DNA of 64,000 nt from Rotaria macrura (taxonomy: Eukaryota; Rotifera; Eurotatoria; Philodinida; Philodinidae): contig OENT01000550.1 of NCBI GenBank assembly GCA_900239685.1, positions 35,534-99,533 on the forward strand, in the 5' to 3' direction. The position numbers and the translations under genes are program-made. Shown piece after piece: positions 26,907-40,892 of the stretch; position 1 is the stretch's first letter; each line of letters opens with the position of its first letter. The notes below the pieces were generated by a model, which was not told where the DNA came from, did not search any database, and saw only the letters and a list, made by a program, of their open reading frames with translations.

Positions 26907-29900
26907 AACTAAGAAGTAAACGTAGAAGTTCGTATTATTTCCTCAATCAATATCACCAAAAATCATTCGCATTGACTCACTTGAACGAATGAATACCACC
27001 TTTTACACAAGAAAAATACTTAAGGACAACTATATATATTCATTCATACACGAATGACGACAATGGATAAATGTCAATGGCCAATCGACAAAGAAAATTT
27101 GATAGATGGCGTTTGTTAACAGCTTTGTCGAGAGAAGCATTGGATAGAAACGAAAGAAAAGCTTTTATTATTTAGTTCGTGAATGCCATTATTGTAGAAA
27201 GACAACAAAAACATTTTCATATGTTGGATTAGCTCGTTATTTGATGATTATACAATTTTTACGATCATGAGTGCTACTCAGATGAACCCCAGTCTTGAAC
27301 TTGAGATAAATTAAACGTTCACCATACTTTCAATATGGTTGACGTTGCTGATAAATCAATGATTGCAGAAGCCACGAGTCTACTCTCGAGAGCTTGATAG
27401 AAATATGAGAGATAAATAAAGTAGGTTTCCAGTTAGATTTATCTGCCAAGACAAATGTTAGCTCATCAACTGGCTAATTCCTCGTTTCTAAAAGGGAATG
27501 ACTCCTGTTCAATCAGAAATGTTGAAAATCATCGATCGCTCATGAAACAATATACGTTATCTATAAACGTCTATCACTGCTACTTATTTTCTGTGCTATG
27601 ACTACTTATTCAATAACTTATATGCACGAATACTATACAGTATCTGTGTAACTATTAAATAGTCATACAACTCGATTTAGATGGCAACGAGAGCAAATAT
27701 AACTTATTTCTGACATGGGCGAGTAATAAGGTTGATTGTGTGACAATGAATTTCTCAATCATCTGTCACTCAAAACATTCTAAGCTACATGCATACCAGA
27801 TGCTGGAAAAAAATATAATTTTAGTTTAACTATCATTTTTTTCAAGATAACAACAGCTGATAGCCGTAATTTAGAATTTTGCTTTTGTTTACTTTTATGA
27901 AAAATAGTTTTGGATCCGTGAAACTGTTAGTTGGACATGATTTTCTTTTCTCACGCATGATTATCTAAATCTGAAGTAATTTTTATGATATGAAAAATCC
28001 TTTTGAGCTTTTCATATCATTGGCATTTCACTCTCACGGCTTTTCTTCTTTATCGTATTTATTATTTGAGAAAAAATCTTTAGGAAACTTATGACTAATG
28101 CTAATTATTGTTAAATTTGATGACCAAAGCGTAGCAATTATTTTTCAAATGCTGTCACTTACATTCAGGTAATGTCTTGAATGGGAAAAAAGTTTTGAGT
28201 GTTATCATGTTCTTAATTCCTATTAAATAATTAGAGAATATTACCAAGGAGACAAGTCAAAATATACCTGTTAGGATAATTATTCGAGAATGAGATCAAT
28301 AATAGAAATTGTTCAAACAAGATTTTCTACGGATTTTCAAATCGTTCTATAAACATGTTTACTGTAATCGATTTCTATCGTGTTGAATCAAGTAGAAAGC
28401 TAGAATCAAAGTACATCAAATGAATCACTGTGAATACGTTTCTCTTCTACAAATACATATTTAACAACTATGATAACTGGGGAAAGCATTCGAGAGATAC
28501 ATTTCACGAAATACAATACTAACAAAACATGCTGACGATGTACAAATTCGCCTGTCCAATAAACTTTCAACGTCGATGAAACATTTTCCCTAATTATTAC
28601 CAAAGGCTAACTGCGTATTTATGCGCATGATATCTACATGTATGGCTAGCCAGGCTAAAAGAACAAGTAGCATATCGAACAATTGAATTAGACTATGAAT
28701 ATATACTAAACGGTCATTATTCATAACTATTGCTTATAGTACTTGCCATTTCAATTATTCAATCAATAAGAAATCTTCCTAGTCATAGAGCATTTTATCA
28801 AATTTATAATACATAATAAAGCATGATGTTCAGATGTAACAAATAGATTGTCAAATAATAAAACTAAATGTCTATGTTGGCAAAAGAAACTATAAATTTT
28901 CATTTAAAACTTCGACATCTATAAAAAGATTTGCAACAGTTTATTCTTGATTTTCGTCGTCTTGATTATCATATGTAAATCGCAATCGAAGTTCTTAAAA
29001 AACGTGACTTTAATGCTATGAAATCTAGACACATGTGTGTAACGATTAAAATAATTAGAAAAACGACATTGATTTTGCCAGTGGATTATGCGAAATCATT
29101 GGCAAGTATGAAAAGAACTAATAATTATAACGTCAAACTTCCCACAAGCATTTGAGTAATTTTATAATATGGGGATGTTCAATTGGACATTGTTGTGGAT
29201 GATGCTTCTAACATGCATACTAAAGTCCTATGTGCTTGCATGAGATTGGTTTGTTTAGTTGGTAAGAGAATGTATATTTGGCTAATTTGAAGATAGACGA
29301 AATTCTTTCAATCATGTTTCATTTTCTAAAAACTAAATTGAACTTGTAATTACCCTAGTGTAAAGTCTAGAGACTAAGACTTCATGCTACCACAATTAGT
29401 TAGTAGTATGAGTTCCCCACGAGAATTGCACGGTAGTGATTATAGTACGTCGTTGGATATCTTCATCGCATATAATGATAGATGGCATGTATCTAATGCC
29501 CGAAATCAATTTTAATTAAATGTCCTTTAAGAGGCAAATTAACAATTCAAGCAATAGAGAAACTAACTCCCTCACCAAAACGAAATCTACATGAGTCAAT
29601 TAATCGAAAAGTCTTCCTTGATGAAAAGCAATGTCTTGTTTTAAACACACAATAGATTTGATCAATCATAACTAATGCAGATACTTAAATGCTTCTCAGT
29701 GGAAAGAAAGTCATATCCCATGAACATATCCGTGGGTGAAGACGTATCGAACGAATAAAAAAAGAGTGGAACTCGACTTAGTTGTCACATATGTAGAACT
29801 CAGTTGACTTCATTTGTTTCGTTGAATATGAACAAGTCTACAGTCAAATGATTGTTAACCCCTTTGTCTTGATTGTTTATTCACTGATTAGCTAACTACG

Positions 29901-30771
29901 ATAAAACTAAAATGAACAATAGGAATCATACGCAAAGTTAAAATTTCCGAAGAGAAAAATGTGTGTTAATCTTGTTAACAGAAAATAATCCATTGAACAA
30001 CTGAATTCATATATATTATCACCGATATTGATTGCAACTTTGCAAAAGCTAATTGTAAAACATAAATGGATAATTAGATAGAGTGTTTGAAATCAGTTGA
30101 AATTAATAAGATAAAAATAAATCTTCCGCTGAACACTCTTATGCAACATTCATTATAATGAAAAAAAAAATTCATCTGTTAGAATAAAATTCATGACAAA
30201 GATGTAACATATAAGTATCTATATAGATGGAAAACATAGGAGAAATTTTCTTCTGTATATATCTATACATTACGTTTTATTTATTTTCCTATAAATTATA
30301 AGTAATAAGGAACGATATCGAATTGAATTTTCAGATTAAAATGAGTATTCCATACTATCGTTATCTACTATGTAACTTCACTTAGAAGCTTAAGAATTTA
30401 GATAAGTGTAGTTATCATTCATTTATTTTCAAAAAGCCATGATTTAATCGTCGACTTGCTATACGAACGATTGTTGATTTTTTTCTAGATCGACAGTAGA
30501 ATAGTATCAAAAATAAAATAGAACTGTGTTTCACATTAGATGCACATGCTTTCAAGTCACAATAGGATGCTATTCAATTTTCGATCGGTACATAATAGTA
30601 CTCGAGATCATAATGATTCACCTAAAAAAATAAATAATACAGTCACGTATTTGCTCTTATAATATAATCTACTTTCATTTCATAAATATTATATTCATCA
30701 AAGCATTATTCTTTCGATTACTTAGAGTTAGTATTGATGAAAATTTAAATTATATATTTAAGCAAATTGAT
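26907..30771. other. Gene-poor spacer upstream of TAF4
   Basis: It contains the TAF4 promoter near 26.9-27.1 kb, with no recognisable element. A perfect 12-bp hairpin ATGATATGAAAA/TTTTCATATCAT lies at 27985-27996/28009-28020. I see no coding signal on either strand. Confidence 0.5.
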
Positions 30772-31285
30772 ATGTACTTGGATACAACCATGTTGATTCT
30801 CGGTCTAATTATAGGTGCATTTGGAATGTATTCGTATTTCGTTATTAATCTCTTCGTTTAAGTTTGTGCTTGTTTAATTTAGGTACTATTTAGTCTATTT
30901 TTTCGTATCTTATCTGAATGTTTTCAAATCGATTAGACACAAAAATAATAGAAGATGGTGTAAAGTTCGTAATAATGTAACACTTCTTGAATCACTGACA
31001 GTTGTTTCATGTCTTTTATGTAGTGCAAAAGATCGATTTGTTTTTCTTCTGATGGATCGGCTTATTTTCTATTTTAATTATATATCAGCGTTCTATGTTA
31101 ATTAGCTATCATCAACTTTGTTTCGATGTTTATCAAAAAACGTTTTGACTTATCTAATCAGGAATCAAACTGATAGATCAAGAGATATAGTAATGAGCAA
31201 TGAGCCAAACAATGAACAACTAACGCTACAGAATAATTTAAATGTTTCTATCGTTCAGTTACTTAATACAATGTCAACTGATTAA
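30772..31285 (+). CDS. Possible small single-pass membrane protein (three exons)
   Basis: Hand-spliced model: 30772-30827, 30883-30957, 31162-31285. It encodes 84 aa with all phases consistent. Intron 1 is 55 bases, the typical small-intron size in this window, with donor gtattc and acceptor tttag. Intron 2 is 204 bases (donor gtgtaa, acceptor atcag). The product has a hydrophobic segment from about residue 7 to 31 and a basic stretch (FKSIRHKNNRRW). A polar C-terminal exon follows (MSNEPNNEQLTLQNNLNVS) with protein-like composition. Alternatively exon 2 reads on to a TAG at 31101-31103. No family recognised; it may be an incomplete or false model. Confidence 0.38.
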
Positions 31286-32240
31286 GTTTATCTTATTTTG
31301 CATTAAAAATAATTCCATTCAAAATATGGATTATTTTTAGTTTATTTCAAAGATTATCACAAATAAATGAACACTAACAAATATATTGAAGAAATTTCGT
31401 ATGAAAACAATCTAAAGAGTATCTTTCAATTAAGGACTTCTTTTGTCAGCGATAAAAAATTCGACATAACTTTCTTGTTCATTCATTTGTTTCCTGCATG
31501 CCAATGATACGATGTCTGTCGTTCAATGAGTTATATTACTTATGGAAAATCATCTAAAAGGGCATTTGAAGCGTACAGGGTAAAAATTTGCACTTTCCCC
31601 CGCTTCTCTATCGCAGATAAGGACAAATGCAATTTATATACATACAATCAAAAATATTATATCAGTTCTAGAAGATTAGGTACATTGGTTGTAAGCTATT
31701 TTTTCGCAAGATAAATTAAAGGAAACAGTATTCAAGTAATTAATAGCAACAGTTATATTGTATTTCACATTTTAATCTGTCAAGGATTGGGGTAACAGCT
31801 TTTTTGACAAAGCTTTGACACCAATTTTAATTATTAGAGTTTTGCCTCGTTTTGAACAAGACCCTATTTCAAAATGAAGAGAATCAACGAATAAATGGCA
31901 TTATTGGACTACTCTTTCAAATAGAATACAAGCTTTGTCTCATTTCGCAAGAACAATCTGTTAAAACGATAACATACAAATTGACTGAGGAAGTTTCACT
32001 CTGTAAAACAGACTAAAAGAGTTCTTTCGAGTTGACAGTGTCGTTTTTGTTGTTGAATTTTTTTAAAACAATCAGTTATGTGAAGTGTCTGCCAGAAAGC
32101 AAGACAACTTGAACATTCAATCTTGGTAGTTTGTATATTTGCAGAATTCATCAGGAGACACCATAAACTCGAGTAAGTTGAAAAGAGAATATCCGTAAAA
32201 AATAATTGCAAAATAAAGTTTAACCGATAAAAAACTTGTT

Positions 32241-32567
32241 ATGAGTTCTAGCAGTAGCAAGCAAACAAATGATAAATCGTCTAATAATGTTTCTACTTAC
32301 ACAGTCATCATCCGTTCAGCAGTGAATGGAATAAGTATAATGTTCCCGATCGAATTTATCGATCCTCACTGGTTTGTTCTGATTCATTGTTCACTTAAAG
32401 AGATTTCTAGTCTTACCATGTTTTTACCCTTCGTGTCTTATGTTTTCTTTGTTTGTGATTTTCCATCCTGTGTGATCACATGCGCTGTTTTACTTATGGT
32501 GGTAATCACCTTGCTGTTCTTAACATTCTCTCTCTTGCATGTGTATGAGAACTCGTACTATGTATAA
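32241..32567 (+). CDS. Hypothetical membrane ORF, weak
   Basis: ATG-started 108-codon frame. It has a Ser-rich polar N-terminus (MSSSSSKQTNDKSSNN), then two hydrophobic stretches near residues 59-80 and 81-103. It appears less AT-rich than its surroundings, which favours coding. It has no recognised family, no splice context and no supporting neighbour. It could be a lineage-specific small membrane protein or chance. Confidence 0.3.
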   Translation: MSSSSSKQTNDKSSNNVSTYTVIIRSAVNGISIMFPIEFIDPHWFVLIHCSLKEISSLTMFLPFVSYVFFVCDFPSCVITCAVLLMVVITLLFLTFSLLHVYENSYYV

Positions 32568-34605
32568 TAGCAACAGTTATTGTTTATGAAGGAAGACATA
32601 AAATGAAAGATGACTGGATTCTTTATTAGCCTATTTCCTATCGTAACTTGTTAGAGCATGATGAAATGCATGCAAGTTTTATCAAACACTGTTAAAACAT
32701 GGCTAGAGATTAAAAAAGAAACAGTTCAAATAAGAGAGTCCCTTGGTTGCTATCAAACTTAAGAGATCTTCTTAATTTAATGACAGTGCTCGTAAAATAA
32801 CCAGCAAACATGGAAAAATACCAATTCATCTGCTAATGATGTCATATAAAATTAATTACACTTAGACATAGAACACGAATTCTGTAAATTTAAAATTCTA
32901 AATCTTAAAAGATCAAAGACAAAGGTTGACACAAACCGTGTTTTATTGGTTCGAAGAATACTCCACAAGAAATTGAACTTATGCTAGTCTCATTTTTCTC
33001 TACAGCTACGAGTAACTTTGTCGATGCCTTTGTTCTTTTCAGTTTCTGTAATTAATACAAATATTCAATGCGTCCAAGATATTGAAGCAGCTGCAAGCTC
33101 TTAAATTTAATAAAATTACTTAAACGATTATCGGAATCAAAAAGACCAAGGACATAAATAATACTTCTTGTTGACAAAGAACACTAGAAAGAAATGCATT
33201 TTATTTCTTGTAAAAAGATACGTTCGAATGCGATTCATTTTCGATCTGTGATTAGAAAACATCTTTTCTTCTGCATTAACTTTTATCTGACTTCACCTGT
33301 CAATATCTATTGATCAAGTTAAATAAAATGTAAACACAGTTCCCTTAAAACAAGCTTTTCTATAGCAGCAACCGTTGGTCATTTTCATTAGAATTTAGTA
33401 AGTTCTCCAAAGACAGTGTCATAAAATGTCAACCTAGATTTTCGTCTAACACTAAACGGTAAGACAACTTCGTTTATTTTATCGAAGGCGCATTCTCAAC
33501 TCAACACAAGAAGTGAGGAATTAACTTATTACAACATACAATCGCAGCAATTCCTATCTCGTGTACTTTTATCAAAATGACTTCTACATGAACACAAATT
33601 TTATTTACAAGACTATTTTGATCGATCGATGTGTACGATGAAAAATTTGTTTTGCCTTAATAAATCGCCTCTAAACGAATGATTTTCTACCTGACAATCA
33701 AGCAAACATGTATAGACATATATTAAAGAATGAAACAAGACTTTTCTCTAAGTCAAACTTGAAATGTAAATTTAACTGTGAAGATCATGTCAAATCTTTT
33801 CATATTGTTCACATAGCCATTGAATTTTAATTGTATTCCTGTGTGATTGCGTTGCGAAATATTTTATTTCTGCTATCACGCTTGCCATACTTAATATCTC
33901 GAATTTCGGTACTTGTGAATGAAGGAAGAATATGAGACATCTCGATAAGTCTTTTTTTCTGGTTGTCTATTGTCATGTATATATGCGCTTGTAAAAAGAT
34001 ATTTAATCTATAGGTAAATCCACAATGACAAGCAAATATTTAACAACTATATTATTTTAAAACACGTACACACGTCTGTTTCAAATTAATGCGTCGAAAG
34101 AAAAATCATAGCTCTAGTTTGATTCAAAATATTCAATGTCGATTTGGAACTCTTGTACTTCGGTGGTTGAGAAGCTGTTGTTGCCGATTTTCGTAATTCA
34201 TGTTCTATTGACATAATAATAGAACATGGATCGTTTCCTTCGAGTTCGCATATAAATCCAGATTCCGTTGCTTAATACAACTTCGAAAATAAAGGAAGTA
34301 TACTTTGAGCTAGAACTTCACTCTATGATAGGAATTGATTTCGTTTTAGTTGTGCTTACCTATAATTCATATGTAAATGCATAACACATGTATAAATCAG
34401 ATACTCATATGTACATATCTATAACTGTGTCCTAGTCTTTTTTCAAGGTTAATTATATAGTGAGATTCGTTTTTAAAATTTCCATTTATATTGGAGTTTG
34501 AAATAGATACTTAATCCAAAAGCTGCATATCATAATACAAATTATAAGGTTAGATGTTGTTCTTTATTGTCATATTTTATCAAATGGTATAAAATAGGCA
34601 GAAAG

Positions 34606-34752
34606 AAAAAACATCGAAAGTGCTAAAAAATAGAGTTTAAACCTGAACTTTCACCAACTCTATATGGGCCATTTGTATGAGTATCCATCATCTGTACTCT
34701 TGAATGGATACTGGATGTTGAAATTCTATTCATAGCACTTTCGACATTTTTC
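34606..34752. mobile_element. 147-bp palindromic MITE-like element
   Basis: The arms AAAAACATCGAAAGTGCTA (34606-34624) and TAGCACTTTCGACATTTTT (34734-34752) are inverted copies differing at two bases. A second inverted pair, agtatccat/atggatact, lies inside. It is small and non-coding. No clear target duplication was seen, so it may be a structured repeat rather than an inserted element. Confidence 0.45.
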
Positions 34753-37700
34753 ATTGTCGGCGTTTTTTATTTATGCAAATTTTACACACACCATTTTATC
34801 CTCCTAACATGTAAAGGATAAAACGCGATAGAACAAAATAAATTTTATGACATCACACTCATTTTTTCCTATCATTACCATTTTTCGAAGTCACGATGTA
34901 AGGTATGCCAGTGTTAGGTTCCATGTTCCAAAACACCATCAGGACCCAGTTCCCGTTCGCAAAAATACAAGTATCCATAACGACTTGCGTCAAATTCGAA
35001 TCAAAATACGTCTACAAGTGATTAGTAACTCAGAAGCTTCTGGAAATGGGTTTGAGGGGTGAACACGTACTTCAATACAACTACACAGTGTCATTTGCCA
35101 ACATCAATGTTGTTTTTAATGAATCATAACTGCTAGTGCATTCGTTACATTGCACGCCATAATTACAAGAGTATGCGTGTCTCTATGTGTACACATGTAT
35201 ATTATTCCGATTAAATTTAACGAAGAATGAGTATTTTTTGGATCATTTTCGACAGCAGTTACTTGACAGAAATCTGCAGCTGTCAACATGTAAAAGAGAT
35301 AATGAAACGTTATCGAATGTTGACTACCAAGTAAATTCTACTGCCTCAATTTTTCTCACAGTCAGCAATCATGTTTCTAAAAACCGAAGAATATTGTGTC
35401 AGATAAAAATTTTGGAAACTTTATTGTCAATAACGGTTGGTAGGAAAGTTTTTTAACAAGATTTTGTTTTACTTTTGACTCAATGAAAAGTATTCTTCAT
35501 GAATGAAAAGCTATTAGTGAGCATCTGAATTTTTTACTCTTTCTCAATGTAGACTTGACAAATTTTATGTCAGTTTCTGTTCGAGAGTAGTTAAATAATC
35601 TTCGAAAGATCCAAAATATATAAGATTGGACGGAAACTTTTTCTACAGACTTTTGTCTTTTTGCCATGGAGATGTGAGCGTAAAAGTTGGAACCTTTATT
35701 ATTATACCAATACGCAGAGCAAAACCCATCCTAAGAAATGTGCTATTTGAGCTTTTTTATGTTCCTGGACAAGGCTTCTGAATTTCTGTTTTTTCCTAAA
35801 TCGTCATTTTTGGCAAAAATCGTATGCTGTGGAATAGGCTCTTGGAAAAATGCGCATAGTTTTTCTTGAATAAAAACTACAGCTTTGTTCAATAACGCAT
35901 TTTAAGAAGAATTTTTCACTCTGTAGAACTACCGAATCAGAGAGTTTTTAGTATTTTCCGCAAGACCCTTGTATGTGTTAGCAGAATCTGTTTGTTCGAA
36001 GTCCAAACGAATTGTTTAAGCCTTTCAAAGATTCCTTCACTAGTCTTGAATAAAACAAGATGCAATATTTCTAAGTCGAGATTCAGAAAGAATATAACAT
36101 TCTGGTTCTCACTCATAGCGTTTTCAATCACTGAGAATACTTTCTCGGCAGTCAAAAGTGAACAGGCATCTTTTTCGCAAAAACCTTCCGATCAGCCGTT
36201 ACCACACTAGAATCGTTGACTGCAGGTTAATAATTTATTGTGATTTGATGTTGAAATGCTTAGCCAATCACTAATTAATTAGTAACATTCAAGTGTAAAA
36301 TTTCGATTAACTTTTCATGAAACCTTTAGTTCTTTTCTTCTTGAATTTCGCTTGAAGAGTTGCGTTTTCTAAACTTTTGAAAAAGTCACGATTGTTTGAG
36401 AGACATTGTTTTTTGCGACAATGAAAACGTTAATCAGAAATATGAGCTATTCAAGATTCAATGCAGATTCATTCCATGTTTTACACAGTCAAACCCGTAA
36501 ATCTTCATCTAGTAGCTCTTATAGACAACTTCAAAAATAATCATCATCCCTTTCAAATAGTATGTAGATTCGTTGTAATATTTCATTTATTCATTCAATT
36601 TAGTAAGTTTAATTAGATTTCTACGTAGGAAAAGAAAATCGTATGTAAATATTTGCTTTTCCTCTACATATATCTGAGAATCATCCAGTAAAATGTAATC
36701 AGTTTCTTCTGTAAATATCTTTGATGGATTCATTAAAAACTGCTGCGATAGAAGTACATTTGGAATAGAAGGAAAATGTTGACGTTAGGAGAATACTTAT
36801 ATTCAGAATGCTTGTAGCTGTTTTCCTTTTGCAATCTTCAACTATTGAATTGCAATCATTTTTCTGCTACATACAATAATTTTTCTGTTCTTTTGATCGA
36901 ATCTGTGAGTGAATTGACTTGAATCAGAATCGAACAAACAGGCGTAGTCATGACTCCATGTTACATAAAATACGATTACCGTTCCCTACAATTTGTTTTT
37001 CTTTAAACACACACGACAACTAATTGCATCCCTTTTCTCTTATTGTTACGCGATTGTTTATCATGCAATAGGACTAACAATATCGACTTTTTTTCATCAT
37101 TTGCAAGTAAGTCGTAAATTGCTCATATTAAAAAGAGTTTTATCTTTTTATGTCTATCGAAACAAATACTTAGCAATTAGAATAAACAAAGTACTCAAGT
37201 TGATATATTTTACGAAATACTATTCATATGAATATCGATGATTCAGTTAAAGTTAATCGAGATATGTGTAGGAGACTTCTTTTTCTTTCTCTTCCATTTG
37301 ATGATGACTATTCATTTGTAGAATGATCAAACTATCATCGAATCTCGTAGCAACACATAGGTCGACATCTTACCATTTTTCCAAAGCGATCTATGTTAAT
37401 AATCACAATAAGAATTATTGACGAGAACATATAATCGTATCTATATTTAGCTCTTATTGATATCCTAGATAGAAAGAATTGAATAAAGAACAACGGGTGT
37501 TATGTTAATACGTGCTCTAGTCAGTTCGACTTTACGAACATTTTGGTGAATAGAAATAGTTTGTTACACAATAAAATTTGACTTTTTTAGCTACGATAAA
37601 GATATTCAATTCGATTTCATCTATTTAACTTAAACCATGATTCCCATGATTGATGAGACTTCTTGTTCATTAGACTCAGCAACCATAAAATTCCTGTTAT

Positions 37701-40673
37701 ACTCTGTATTTTATGAGTAGAATAATTATAACTGTCAAAACTAAATTTAATAATAATAGGATAGTGGTGTCAAAAGTTAATATGTCTGAGTATACTGATT
37801 TGTTCCCAATATTCACGGATTTCAACATTGGAGACACCAAAATACAATTGGATGAAGTCAAGTAAAATCTTCTTTCCAAAAGATACATAGACACTAAAAT
37901 ACCCCATCGTTCCCCCGGGCGAATTTTTTTGACCTTATTACTCTTTTATATACACAAATCGATTCATTGTTATTTATGTCAGTAGATTCAATTCTTAATA
38001 AATACGAGCAAAAATAATATGAACGAACGGTCATCACGACTAATGTATGGTTTCTTTCACTACCCTTCAATATTTAGTAAAACAGTCACTATGGCACGAA
38101 TTCTTTGTCTAGTGTAAGAGAAAGAAATCATAACATTCAATTCATTTCATTCTTCTACGAGTCTATTTTGCTGTTTTATTGTTCTCTAAATCGTTATTCT
38201 AATAGAAAACGTAGCAAATGAACTCAAGGGGAAAATGTTTATTAGTAAACTAAAATTACATTTCGTAACTAGCAAGTTTTATGTTATATGCTTTCTTTTG
38301 TTTATGAATACATGAGCCTTTTTATTAGTATAGTTTTGACACTAGTAGAAGATTTGCTTTTGTTTTAGATTAATCTAACGAATTTCATCTTGGATAGGAA
38401 CTTGAAACTAACGAAAATTTCATGATGTTTTATGAACGGGTAAGAAACAATCCTTCTTTCAGTTCGACATTGACTGAATGAGAAAAAGAATCGTTTTTTT
38501 CTCTTCATCTTGTAATACAAATAAACAGCAGAAATACTATGTGAAGATTTCCTTTCGACGAATGTACAAAGATTATTTAGTTTTTGTCGAACAGTGCCTT
38601 TTGTCAGATGTACACACTCTTAGCAGGAATATAGTCATCAGCTAATTCTAAGAAGCGATTTTCTTTTTAGTATCACCGAAATGTTTCTCTTGTACTTTAG
38701 TGTTGACTCATGTGAATTCTTAGGCAAATACTTGAAACCAATCGTAGTACTTTCATAACATTCCAATATGAAATGAACGTTTGTTTCTTCTCGTATTGTA
38801 TTTTTTTATATAATATGAAGTTCTCTAAGAGTATGCCTCGTAATAATAAAACTACTGCAATGAAGAATGTTTCTAATGTAAATCTGAGTATAATCGATAT
38901 TCAATTATCTCATCTATCAACTACTAGCCAGAAATGTATATGGAGAAACAATTTTTTTCTTTTCTAAATAAACCTTCGATTAAGTTGTATACTTCATTTT
39001 TATGGTTGAGATTTGAAGTGAATAAATATTCAATTTTTCTATTGAAACATGATAATACCTGTAGTAGTGTATTACCGTTACCAAAGTGTAATAAAATTTT
39101 TATGATTGTCTATAATTCTTAAGCGTTCATGCACTCGTCCATGTGTAATATTTTTCTTGACAACAGTATATAATTGATGACGTTTTTCTTCTGAAGAAAA
39201 TCTGATGAAACTTGTAACAAGTAAAAGAAATAGTTGCATTCTGTTGTAACGAAAGACACCTTAAAATCGAATTCATCATTTTATTCTATGATATACTTAG
39301 CAAGTCTATTACTATTTGAATCTTTAAAAAATAACATTCAATGTAAAAGTAATGCCGAAAAATGGCGACCATTATATTTCTTAAAGAACATGATTCTGGA
39401 CAAAATCTTTTTTTAATTATTTAATAGAAGTTTTTCTCTTTTTTTCTTGTTCTGTATTGTGCATTTTTGTCAAATATTTATGTGTAGACTAGGAAAAAAA
39501 GAAAGAACTACTCTGTCGATAATCTTTGTTTCTCCATACATTTTTCAATAACAATATGCTGCTAAGATCTATATATATATATGTAAGTTTTTTCAATACT
39601 TGGCACATTCATAAGTTTCCTAACAAGTGCTAGGGACATTCTTTTCCCTGTTAGTCTCTGTTTATCATCTATCTATTATCTTTGAAGACTCATAAACTAA
39701 ATAATAAATTAAAGAAAAAGAAGCATTTTCTTAGTTGAAGTTCAATTATTATAGTGATTCATCAACTATTAACCTTGGAGTGTGACAGTTGATTATTGGA
39801 TGGAACTGTATTACCTGAGAGGAACAATAAATGTCATAGATTGGAGTGAATCTCAAAAATGTTAAAACGCAAAACATCCATGCAGAGGCGACTACTTATT
39901 AAGAATGTCGGTTGAAATATTAAAATTTCTATAGAGTAGGTACTGTTCGTAAGGGTTATTGTACTTTTTAATACAGATTATGAAAGAATATTAATCAATC
40001 ATAACTTTACCTGTCATCATTTGAACGTTATGTTGTATTTGAACTTGGAAAATTGACTAGACAAGTCAGCATTTCATTTTCTTCAAGTATCAAATTTTTA
40101 AGTTAAACATTCATACAAAGCATATCATAGCGTGAGATAGAATAGAACATTTTTCTTTTCAAAACTTTACTGATGCATACATCATGCTCTTAAAAATTGG
40201 ACGGCCGTCTTTCTACGTCACATACCGATACAGAGATTAGCCGTCTACTAAAAGAAGGTGCATTCGTTGTTATAGCTAGTATTTTCCTGATTACAACGAA
40301 CACGCGGCATTTGTAATTGATAACGATGTTCTCAGAGAAGTCTTACTATAAATGATTCTCACGAGAAAAACTTGTTTTTCAAGTTTCTTAGGCGATATTT
40401 ATTGTCGATTCAAACAAAGACTGATTTTATCTTCTCTTGAAAATCGCTCGTATATTTCTAGTTGTTTAGCCCACATTAACAAGAGATCCTCTAGCAATTA
40501 TCGAAACATTTGGTTCCCTCTATCTATATAAGTAATCAATAGGAAAAAGATAACTATTTTTCTTAAATACTCGAAGGGTATTCACGGTCAAGGTCAGAAA
40601 ATGTAGTTTCAATAAAATACACAGTAGACGTATACGGAATATCTTCACAGTTGATTAGGCTTTTACAAAAGAA

Positions 40674-40892
40674 ATGGCATTTTGTTTTAGGTTGAGTCGT
40701 CGAAGAATGTTTTTGTATAGAAGTTTCTTTACTGGCGACACTGTAGGAAAAGCAATATCAAGCCTTGCTCTTAGTGGTCATATTTTTAAAAAAGGTTGGG
40801 ATTATTTTCATGAAGAACTGAACACACTCGTTACATGTGCTGCAAATATCTTTCCAATTATTATTTTTTTCATTAGAAAACGTGGCAAGTAA
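40674..40892 (+). CDS. Hypothetical small basic membrane ORF, weak
   Basis: 72 codons from an ATG. The N-terminus is Arg-rich and amphipathic in look (MAFCFRLSRRRMFLYRSFF). A polar middle with protein-like composition follows (FTGDTVGKAISSLALSGH), then a hydrophobic segment near the C-terminus and a basic RKRGK end. The pattern would suit a mitochondrial or tail-anchored microprotein, but nothing recognisable supports that. It stands alone in a gene-poor region. Confidence 0.3.
   Translation: MAFCFRLSRRRMFLYRSFFTGDTVGKAISSLALSGHIFKKGWDYFHEELNTLVTCAANIFPIIIFFIRKRGK

Noticed and set aside
34847-35456. Two moderate frames (71 and 89 codons)
   Set aside because: Mixed composition but no recognisable domain, no convincing splice sites, and no continuity between them.
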